Origin: Rikenellaceae bacterium
GTDB lineage: Bacteria; Bacteroidota; Bacteroidia; Bacteroidales; UBA932
DNA: 9,949 nucleotides
Direction: 5' to 3'
Assembly (NCBI GenBank): GCA_900769145.1
Contig: CAAGFN010000161.1
Location: 1-9,949, forward strand
Shown here: positions 1 to 5,533 of the stretch, in pieces
Layout: each line of letters begins with the position of its first letter
Position numbering within the stretch: the stretch's first letter is position 1
Program-made: the position numbers and the translations under genes
The notes under the pieces: model-generated
Told to the model about the DNA's origin: nothing
What the model saw: the letters and a program-made list of their open reading frames with translations, nothing else
Databases searched by the model: none

Positions 1-10
1 AGTTGAAAAA

Positions 11-106
11 TGTCTACTTTTGTAAAAAGATTGCCGGCAAAAACACTGCCGGTGTCTACTTTGGAAAATAATAACATCTAAAAATTATTTTCCGTGTCTA
101 CTTTTC
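11..106 (+). repeat. Three 42-bp-spaced TGTCTACTTT direct repeats
   Basis: TGTCTACTTT occurs at 11-20, 53-62 and 95-104, so the starts are exactly 42 bp apart twice. The spacers are unrelated in sequence, but each contains an inverted repeat: CCGGCA (34-39) with TGCCGG (47-52), and GGAAAATAAT (63-72) with ATTATTTTCC (84-93), the latter a perfect 10-bp stem. Regularly spaced short direct repeats near an end are known from IS21-family elements, where they bind the transposase, so this may be an element end or remnant. No transposase and no matching opposite end (AAAGTAGACA) is visible in the window, so the assignment is inference; the repeats themselves are certain. Confidence 0.75.
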
Positions 107-126
107 CCGTCTGCTGCACATCAAAC

Positions 127-156
127 TTGTATTTTAAGAGAAAATGAGTAATTTTG
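127..156 (+). promoter_or_regulatory. Candidate Bacteroidetes promoter of the ATPase gene
   Basis: TAATTTTG at 149-156 matches the Bacteroidetes -7 element TAnnTTTG exactly. A TTG at 127-129 (CTTGT) could serve as a weak -33 element. The predicted transcription start would lie near 163, giving a leader of about 45-55 nt to the ATPase start. The stretch is A/T-rich, so chance matches are possible. Confidence 0.4.
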
Positions 157-209
157 CATAAATAAATTATGAGAAACTGAGGTAATTTTCAAAATCTAAT
201 ATTGAGAAT

Positions 210-1553
210 ATGAAGGAAATGGAGTCAATTTTCCAAAGGAAATTATACGATAGGATGCTGCAATGGAAGCAAGAGGAGCAGGGACAGACGGCCTTGTTGA
301 TTGAGGGTGTCAGACGTGTCGGCAAATCTACTTTGGCGGAAACGTTCGCTAAGAAAGAGTATCGTTCGTATATCCTTATCGACTTCAATAAGGCGAGCAA
401 GGAGACTAAGAGTCTGTTTGACGATTTGTCTTCGTTGGACTTCATATTCCTGAGATTGCAGGCTCAGTATGGCGTGCAGCTATATAACAGGCAGTCTGTG
501 ATAGTGTTTGATGAAGTGCAGAAATGTCCGAATGCGCGTCAGGCGATCAAGTATCTGGTGGAGGACGGGCGATATGATTATATAGAGACGGGGTCGCTGA
601 TTTCGATTCACAAGAATACGAAAGATATTACCATCCCTAGTGAAGAAGAGCGCGTGCAACTGAATCCATTGGACTTCGAAGAGTTTCGTTGGGCATTGGG
701 TGATAAAGCTCTGATGCCGCTGCTATCAGAGTTCTATGAGAGGAATGTGCCACTGGGGCCTGCTTTCCGCAACACTATGAGAAACATGAGACTGTATATG
801 CTGGTGGGTGGTATGCCTCAGGCGGTAGCCGAATATCTCAAGACTAACAACCTTAGTCGTGTGGACAAGAAGAAGCGAGACATTCTTAAGCTTTACATAG
901 AGGACTTGAATAAAATTGATCCTAGCGGAAAGGCGGCAATACTGTTCAAGGCAATTCCGGCTCAGCTGACGGGGAATGCAAAGCGGTATCAGGTGTCAAG
1001 CGTGCTGAAAGATGATCGCGTAGATACGGTGGCTGGTATTGTAAGTGAGATGCAGGCTTCGATGTGCATCAATCTGTCGCGCCATGTAAGTGACCCAAAT
1101 GTAGGGCTGAGCCTATCGGAGGAACTGGATTGCTACAAGATGTTTGTATGCGACACAGGTTTGTTTATCACTCTGGCTTTTTGGGACAAGTCCTATACGG
1201 AGAATGTGATATACGAGAAACTGTTGAGTGACAAGCTATCGGCCAACTTAGGCTACGTATATGAAAATTTGGTGGCACAGATGCTTGTAGCTGCCGGCAA
1301 CGAATTGTTCTACCACTCATGGCCGACTCCGGACGGAAAGCATAATTACGAGATTGATTTCCTGTTGTCCAGGGGCAACAAGTTGTGTCCGTTGGAGGTT
1401 AAATCTTCAGGCTACAAGGCTCACGCATCGCTGGACGCCTTTCAGGAAAAGTTCTCGGCAAGGATACTGCACAGGTATCTAATATATACGAAGGATTTGG
1501 CTAGAGATCAGGATGTGCTGATGCTGCCGGTGTTCATGGTGGGGCTTATTTGA
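210..1553 (+). CDS. AAA+ ATPase of the AAA_14/DUF4143 type
   Basis: The 447-residue protein has the architecture of the large ATP-binding DUF4143 family common in Bacteroidales. The Walker A loop is GVRRVGKST (33-41), the Walker B strand VIVFDE (97-102), and a sensor-like ETGS lies at 126-129. The C-terminal DUF4143 half ends with EID (381-383) and EVK (396-398), the spacing and residues of a PD-(D/E)XK-nuclease-like fold. Length is normal and the frame is intact. Molecular function is unknown for the family; no membrane segment or signal peptide is seen. A start at Met4 (219) is as plausible as Met1, since relatives often begin with ME followed by the RKLYD region. The gene stands alone: no toxin, antitoxin or nuclease partner adjoins it. 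It looks more A/T-rich than the rhamnose genes, consistent with separate acquisition. Its TGA stop overlaps the TTGAT that borders the following IS200-like element. Confidence 0.88.
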   Translation: MKEMESIFQRKLYDRMLQWKQEEQGQTALLIEGVRRVGKSTLAETFAKKEYRSYILIDFNKASKETKSLFDDLSSLDFIFLRLQAQYGVQLYNRQSVIVFDEVQKCPNARQAIKYLVEDGRYDYIETGSLISIHKNTKDITIPSEEERVQLNPLDFEEFRWALGDKALMPLLSEFYERNVPLGPAFRNTMRNMRLYMLVGGMPQAVAEYLKTNNLSRVDKKKRDILKLYIEDLNKIDPSGKAAILFKAIPAQLTGNAKRYQVSSVLKDDRVDTVAGIVSEMQASMCINLSRHVSDPNVGLSLSEELDCYKMFVCDTGLFITLAFWDKSYTENVIYEKLLSDKLSANLGYVYENLVAQMLVAAGNELFYHSWPTPDGKHNYEIDFLLSRGNKLCPLEVKSSGYKAHASLDAFQEKFSARILHRYLIYTKDLARDQDVLMLPVFMVGLI

Positions 1554-1554
1554 T
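1550..1554 (+). other. TTGAT pentanucleotide at the IS200-like left boundary
   Basis: TTGAT at 1550-1554 stands 7 bp before the large subterminal hairpin. IS200/IS605 elements insert 3' of a short target without duplicating it, and TTGAT is the documented target of ISDra2. The element would then begin at 1555. The pentanucleotide contains the TGA stop of the ATPase gene. The assignment is by analogy. Confidence 0.45.
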
Positions 1555-1971
1555 AGGTGCGGTGCCGTTGCACACTCGTGACTTTAGTCGTGAGTTAAAC
1601 GGCACAAGGATTGTGGGGTTAGGAAATATGTCTAAATCTGTATTCGATATGCCTCAAGAACATCATGGACGGGGTTATGCTTATTCTTTGCAGTATCATA
1701 TCGTGTTTTGTACCAAATATAGACGTAAGGTATTGCAGAATGGAGTGGATGAAACCTGTAAGTATATTCTTTGGGAATTGTCCGAGTCGATGGAATTCAC
1801 TATCTTTGCCATGGAGGTAATGCCGGACCATATACATCTGCTTGTGGATGTAAAGCCTTCTTTCAGAATACCGGAGGCAATGCAGAAAATCAAGGGAAGG
1901 ATGTCACGCTCATTGTTTGTTATGCATCCTGAGATAAAACAGAAGTTATGGGAAGGGCATCTATGGAATCC
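1555..1971 (+). mobile_element. IS200/IS605-like element, right end deleted
   Basis: The left part of a single-stranded-DNA transposon is present: a presumed TTGAT boundary, a subterminal imperfect palindrome (1562-1605) and a Y1-type tnpA. Similarity to TnpA stops after the residues GHLWNP (codons ending near 1971), and an AraC-family 3' end begins within a few bases. No right-end hairpin follows. The exact junction is somewhere in 1966-1975, because the two gene ends share bases there. No tnpB or IscB partner is seen. The copy should not be able to move by itself; the left end could be mobilised only if a right end were supplied. Confidence 0.75.
1562..1605 (+). repeat. Subterminal hairpin of the IS200-like left end
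   Basis: The outer stem is perfect over 8 bp: GTGCCGTT (1562-1569) pairs with AACGGCAC (1598-1605). An inner stem pairs CTCGTGAC (1575-1582) with GTCGTGAG (1587-1594) around a TTTA loop, with two G-T pairs and an additional A-T pair outside. Imperfect left-end hairpins with a GACTTTAGTC core are typical of IS200/IS605 elements, where TnpA recognises the folded top strand. When transcribed, the same structure could block translation from upstream read-through. Confidence 0.75.
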
Positions 1972-1996
1972 GCCTTCCGCAAGATGTCGGGGATGA
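1628..1996 (+). pseudogene. tnpA: Truncated IS200/IS605 Y1 transposase (TnpA)
   Basis: From the ATG at 1628 the frame gives 122 residues; an earlier in-frame ATG at 1550 would lie in the boundary and the hairpin, so 1628 (preceded by AGGAAAT) is preferred. The N-terminal part has the family's YHIVFCTKYRRKVL strand (23-36) and the HUH metal site PDHIHLLV, with His68 and His70. The later GHLWNP segment (110-115) is also typical. After it the family normally continues with a short strand and a helix carrying the catalytic tyrosine. Here six or seven unrelated residues follow (PSARCRG) and the frame stops at 1994-1996 inside the AraC remnant. About 20-30 C-terminal residues including the nucleophile are missing, so the product should be unable to cleave DNA. 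The 5' part is undamaged, suggesting a recent loss. Confidence 0.85.
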
Positions 1997-2040
1997 CTCC
2001 GTCGGAGTATCGGGCTGTCACTCAGGGAAAGACATTATAA
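1963..2040 (+). pseudogene. 3' remnant of an AraC-family regulator gene
   Basis: In a frame different from tnpA, the last 25 codons before TAA (2038-2040) read AFRKMSGMTPSEYR at their core. This is the end of the second helix-turn-helix of AraC/XylS regulators, comparable to AFRKKTGLSPSDFR at the end of the intact regulator at 7177-8046 but clearly a different gene. Everything upstream of about codon AFRK, meaning the ligand domain and nearly the whole DNA-binding domain, is gone and replaced by the IS200-like element. The nominal ATG at 1963 lies at the junction and is not a real start. The stop codon touches the stop codon of rhaD on the other strand, so the lost gene was convergent with the rhamnose operon. 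Confidence 0.8.
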
Positions 2041-2853
2041 TTATTTCGGGAGTCCGAAAGTATCCGTCAGCTCCTGCATCTGGGCGTCGGTCATGCCTTC
2101 CGGCTCGAAGCCCATGTTCTTTGAAGCGATGTATATCTGCGCGGCCTTGTTGAGCACGTCCACCTGGTCGAACGCCGACATTATATCCGTGTCAACGGCG
2201 AACACTCCGTGCTTCTCCCACATCACCACGTCATAGTCCTCGTCTATTGTCCTGATTGTGGCGTTCGCGAGCTCCACTCCGCTCGGCATAAGGTACGGGA
2301 CCATGCCGAGTCCGCGCGGACAGAATGCCTTGGTCTCCGGAATCATTGACCATAGCAGCCTTGTGGCCACGTCCTTCTCCATGAACTTGCGGCTGTGTGT
2401 CATCGCGACAAGCTCGATCGGGTGTGTGTGCAGCGAAGCGCGGTAAGGCGAGCCTTTGGCGAGCAGGTAGTTGTGCACACTGAGGTGTGAAGGCAGCTCC
2501 GAGGTAGGCATTACCGGGTTGTCCGCAACAATCTCATAGCTTGCGCAGTCATCCAGAATCCTGATTATCGAGCCGTTCGCCATAGGGTCACGGGCAAGGT
2601 CGCGCATACGTTTCTGGGTGCCCTTGCAATAGAACCAGCATCCTTTGAGGTACGGAAGCACGGCTCCTGTCTGTCTCACTCCGCTGATAGCCGGCATGCT
2701 GCGCATCTGTTCATCGACATATTCCGTAACGTTGACGGTGATGTTGCCTCCGTTGCGCTCCGCCCAGCCTTTTTCCCACAGGTAGCCAGCGGTCTCCGCC
2801 ACCTGCCATACCGCGGCCGAAAGCTCCGGCCTGTTTTCAAGTATCGATTTCAT
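2041..2853 (-). CDS. rhaD: Rhamnulose-1-phosphate aldolase
   Basis: This 270-residue class II (zinc) aldolase cleaves L-rhamnulose 1-phosphate to dihydroxyacetone phosphate and L-lactaldehyde in the cytoplasm. Length is close to E. coli RhaD (274). The phosphate/substrate loop NGGNIT is at 35-40, the catalytic glutamate is Glu119 in TSELPSHL, and the zinc ligands are His142 and His144 in LHTHP plus His215 in MWEKHG. Glu173 matches the further active-site acid. It is the last gene of the minus-strand operon, 250 bp after rhaT; that gap holds a palindrome and a 26-bp tandem repeat. The leader directly before the ATG is A/T-rich without a Shine-Dalgarno site. No aldehyde-processing gene follows; the stop codon abuts the AraC remnant. 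Confidence 0.95.
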   Translation of the reverse strand: MKSILENRPELSAAVWQVAETAGYLWEKGWAERNGGNITVNVTEYVDEQMRSMPAISGVRQTGAVLPYLKGCWFYCKGTQKRMRDLARDPMANGSIIRILDDCASYEIVADNPVMPTSELPSHLSVHNYLLAKGSPYRASLHTHPIELVAMTHSRKFMEKDVATRLLWSMIPETKAFCPRGLGMVPYLMPSGVELANATIRTIDEDYDVVMWEKHGVFAVDTDIMSAFDQVDVLNKAAQIYIASKNMGFEPEGMTDAQMQELTDTFGLPK

Positions 2854-2931
2854 TTTGATATAATCTATTATCTGTCATTCAACTTGTTTCTTACCTTTCG
2901 GATGTTTCTCCTGTAATTTCGGGCGCTTTTC

Positions 2932-3015
2932 TGTCATTTCGACCGAGCAACGCGAGTGGAGAAATCTAAAAATGTAGATCTCTCCATGCGGCCTTCGGCC
3001 TTAGTCGAGATGACA
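2932..3015. repeat. Intergenic palindromic repeat between rhaT and rhaD
   Basis: TGTCATTTCGAC (2932-2943) pairs with GTCGAGATGACA (3004-3015) over 12 positions with one G-T pair. Further in, TGGAGAAATCT (2957-2967) pairs with AGATCTCTCCA (2976-2986) with one mismatch. The arms between these stems are less complementary, and a GGCC-TTC-GGCC mini-hairpin lies at 2990-3000. The form GTCATTTCGA...TGGAGAAATCT is a common palindromic intergenic element in Bacteroidetes. In the rha transcript it would fold between rhaT and rhaD and could stabilise or attenuate the mRNA; it lacks a U-run, so it is not a standard terminator. Confidence 0.75.
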
Positions 3016-3093
3016 ATGTGCATTGCTCAGCCGGGATGACATTGCTCTTTCTTCAGACGAGATGACAATGTGCGTTGCCCGTTCGAAATGACA
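3006..3093. repeat. 26-bp tandem repeat with GATGACA core
   Basis: CGAGATGACA (3006), CGGGATGACA (3032), CGAGATGACA (3058) and CGAAATGACA (3084) start exactly 26 bp apart. Units 1 and 3 also share AATGTGC and TTGC in their variable parts; unit 2 differs more, and unit 4 is cut after the core. The first core is also the right arm of the adjacent palindrome, so the array appears to have grown from that arm. It lies in the untranslated gap between rhaT and rhaD, ending 10 bp from the rhaT stop codon. Confidence 0.85.
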
Positions 3094-3103
3094 GGAATAT
3101 GGA

Positions 3104-4138
3104 CTAATGGATTAATTCTGGAAGGAAGGAGCTGACTATCAGCACCGCGATGCCTGCTAAAAGCACCATGACGGTCTTTCTTGAACAGCCTTTCCATTCT
3201 TTCAGTATTATGCCCCAGACATTGGAGAAAGTCACGTTCAATGCCATGAGTATGCAGAATGCAAGCGTGTCCATCGCGCTTCCGCTGACAAAGAAGCTTC
3301 TTCCGAGGCTCAGCCCGAAGAACTGGCTGTACCATAGCAGTCCCGCAAGGGCGCACAGAAGTATGTTTGCGCGCCAGAGCTTCCCGTTGCGATAGTCGGA
3401 GAATGTGCCGTTCTTCCTGTTCTGAAACAGGCAGTAGGCGGCATTTGTGATAAATCCTCCGATTGTGACGAGCAGGGTGGCCGGAAGCGTGCGGAACATA
3501 GGCTGGGTAAGCTCGCCGAAATTGATGTCCTTTCCGAATTCAAGCCCGACATTGAAGCATCCGCTCATGAAGCCTGCAAGCAGGGCAATGGCGAGCCCTT
3601 TCGGGAAATTGAAATCCTTGACGGCCTCCTTCTTCTCCTCCTCGGAAAGGCTCGCCGACTTCATGCCGCCGGCGACTCCGATAATCGCAATGCCTGCAAG
3701 AGTGGCTATCACTCCGATTATTACCGCTCCTGTGAGCGATTCGAGGGCATTGAGTTCCGGGAAGAAAATGTTGAGCAGGACCGGTCCCATAACCGTTCCG
3801 AGGCCGGCGCAGGTTCCGAGGGCTATGGACTGGCCGAGGGCCACGCCGAGGTAGCGCATGGACAGTCCGAAAGTCAGGCCGCCGACTCCCCAGAGCACAC
3901 CGAACAGCATTGTGAGCATGGATTCCTTCGGGTATGCCGCGTAAAGCTCGATGAGCCCGTGTCCCTGAGGTACGGCGAGCAAGGCTCCCGCTATTGGGAA
4001 AACCAGCCATGCGAATACGCCCTGCACAAGCCAGTAGCTTTCCCAGCTCCACTTCTTTATCTTGTTTATTGGTACATAGCTGCTCGACTGGCAGAATGCT
4101 CCGACTGCTATTATCAGCAGGCCGACAAAAATGTTCAT
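3104..4138 (-). CDS. rhaT: L-rhamnose/H+ symporter
   Basis: The 344-residue protein has the same length as E. coli RhaT and imports L-rhamnose with a proton across the inner membrane. About ten hydrophobic segments are visible, near residues 3-20, 36-56, 74-96, 102-124, 134-156, 182-200, 217-238, 257-275, 288-312 and 323-339, with a charged cytoplasmic-type loop (SLSEEEKKEAVKD, 163-175) in the middle. The N-terminal region with FCQSSSYVPINKIKKWSWE (15-33) is characteristic of the RhaT family of the drug/metabolite transporter superfamily. It is the third gene of the operon, 44 bp after rhaA. An outer-membrane SusC/D-type uptake system, often paired with polysaccharide use in this phylum, is not in the window, so the cluster handles free rhamnose after its release elsewhere. 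Confidence 0.95.
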   Translation of the reverse strand: MNIFVGLLIIAVGAFCQSSSYVPINKIKKWSWESYWLVQGVFAWLVFPIAGALLAVPQGHGLIELYAAYPKESMLTMLFGVLWGVGGLTFGLSMRYLGVALGQSIALGTCAGLGTVMGPVLLNIFFPELNALESLTGAVIIGVIATLAGIAIIGVAGGMKSASLSEEEKKEAVKDFNFPKGLAIALLAGFMSGCFNVGLEFGKDINFGELTQPMFRTLPATLLVTIGGFITNAAYCLFQNRKNGTFSDYRNGKLWRANILLCALAGLLWYSQFFGLSLGRSFFVSGSAMDTLAFCILMALNVTFSNVWGIILKEWKGCSRKTVMVLLAGIAVLIVSSFLPELIH

Positions 4139-4182
4139 CTTTTATTTAATAAATTGTCAATTAATCAGATATCTCGACGGGG

Positions 4183-5436
4183 CTACCTTCCGGCAAGAAC
4201 CGTCTTTTCGTATTCCTTGATGGCATCGATGACCCCGTTGCCGACAGGGACGCCGTTGCGTACGCAGAACTCGTCGTAAACAGCATTCCACGGCATAGTC
4301 TTACCCTCCTCGATAAGCTGGAGCACCTCGAACGTGTCACCTGCAAGCTCGTGCCTTGCTATGAGCTCCTTAGGTTCGAGAAGAGCCTTGAGCATACATT
4401 TTTGCGCTGAGCGTGAACCGATTACGTATGCTCCGATGCGGTTGATGGAGCCGTCGAAGAAGTCGAGGCCGTAATGCACTCTGTCAAGTGCGCCGGCACG
4501 TACTATTTCGGAGAACAGGTCCTGTGTCTGGTCGTCCATGATGGTCACATGGTCTGAGTCCCAGCGTACAGGGCGGCTTACGTGGAGCATCAGCTCCGGA
4601 ACAAACTGGAGGACAGCCGAAACCTTGTCCCCAGGTATCTCTGACGGGTGATAATGGCCTGTGTCGATTGTAAGCATCACATTGTTCTTGGCTGCGTAGG
4701 CCGTATAAAAATCATGTGAACCGACAGTGAAGCTCTCAAGGCCGATTCCGAACACCTTGCCTTCGATGCAGTCCTTCATCCATTCCTTCTTTTCCGCGAA
4801 AATCTCGTCGAGAGACTTCTTGAGAGTTTCACGGTAGAGCATATGGTTGACAGACACGTCCTTGCATCCGTCATGCACCCATGTGTTCATGATGCAAGGG
4901 TCGTTCTGCGCCTTTCCCATCGCGTCTGCGATGTCGCGGCAGCGCTTTGAATGCTCCACCCAAAAGCTGCGTATGCTTTCGTCAGGATTTGCGAGGGTCA
5001 GGTTTCCGCTCTTCGGGTGAGAGAATGAAGTCGAGTTGAAGTCGAGCTTGGTGTCATGCTCCTTCGCCCACTCTATCCAGCTTTCGAAGTACTCCACGGT
5101 CACTTCGTTCCTGTCAACGACCTTGCCTTTGAAGTCTCCGTAGATTTCGTGGAGATTGAGTCTGTGGTTTCCCGGGATGAGGCTTTTCGCCTTGAGGATG
5201 TCGGTGCGGAGCTCGTCGATGTTGCGGGCCGCGCCCGGATAGTTGCCTGTGGACTGGATGCCTCCGGACAATGCTCCGGCCTGGACTTCAAAGCCTTTCA
5301 CGTCGTCCGCCTGCCAGCAGTGCATGCTCAGGTGGAAATCCTGAAGCTGTGCAAGTACTTTTTCGGTATCCACGCCGAGCTCGGCGTAGCGTTCCCTGGC
5401 TATTTCATAAGCCTGATGGATAAGTGTTTCTTTCAT
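4183..5436 (-). CDS. rhaA: L-rhamnose isomerase
   Basis: The enzyme interconverts L-rhamnose and L-rhamnulose in the cytoplasm using Mn2+ and is a TIM-barrel protein. At 417 residues it matches E. coli RhaA (419). The metal site is visible: His261 in DTGHYHP (258-264), and Asp293 and Asp295 in RWDSDH (291-296), one position off the E. coli ligands His262, Asp294 and Asp296. The N-terminal HCWQADDVKGFE (39-50) and GGIQSTGNYPG (58-68) and the inner GLESFTVGSHDFY (232-244) are family signatures. It is the second gene of the operon, 97 bp after rhaB, and that gap carries two copies of GGCCGGGATGACA. The start is preceded by an A/T-rich leader (ATAAAGAT) without a clear ribosome binding site, as is usual in Bacteroidetes. 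Confidence 0.97.
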   Translation of the reverse strand: MKETLIHQAYEIARERYAELGVDTEKVLAQLQDFHLSMHCWQADDVKGFEVQAGALSGGIQSTGNYPGAARNIDELRTDILKAKSLIPGNHRLNLHEIYGDFKGKVVDRNEVTVEYFESWIEWAKEHDTKLDFNSTSFSHPKSGNLTLANPDESIRSFWVEHSKRCRDIADAMGKAQNDPCIMNTWVHDGCKDVSVNHMLYRETLKKSLDEIFAEKKEWMKDCIEGKVFGIGLESFTVGSHDFYTAYAAKNNVMLTIDTGHYHPSEIPGDKVSAVLQFVPELMLHVSRPVRWDSDHVTIMDDQTQDLFSEIVRAGALDRVHYGLDFFDGSINRIGAYVIGSRSAQKCMLKALLEPKELIARHELAGDTFEVLQLIEEGKTMPWNAVYDEFCVRNGVPVGNGVIDAIKEYEKTVLAGR

Positions 5437-5492
5437 ATCTTTATGTGTTTTTATGTTACTTCTTTTATTAGCTATCTCCGCTCACTTCGTCC

Positions 5493-5532
5493 GGCCGGGA
5501 TGACAAAGAAAGCGTCCTTGGCCGGGATGACA
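5493..5532. repeat. Two GGCCGGGATGACA repeats between rhaB and rhaA
   Basis: GGCCGGGATGACA occurs at 5493-5505 and 5520-5532, a 27-bp period; the second copy ends 1 bp before the rhaB stop codon. The core is the same CGRGATGACA as in the array between rhaT and rhaD. The preceding bases CTCCGCTCACTTCGTCCGG (5476-5494) resemble the right half of the Bacteroidetes GTCATTTCGA palindrome, so this looks like a half-copy of that element, with no full left arm. Confidence 0.7.
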
Positions 5533-5533
5533 A

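Noticed and set aside
11..106. Reading of the 42-bp repeats as a short CRISPR array
   Set aside because: The identical part is only about 10 bp, spacers are palindromic rather than unique, and no cas gene is near.
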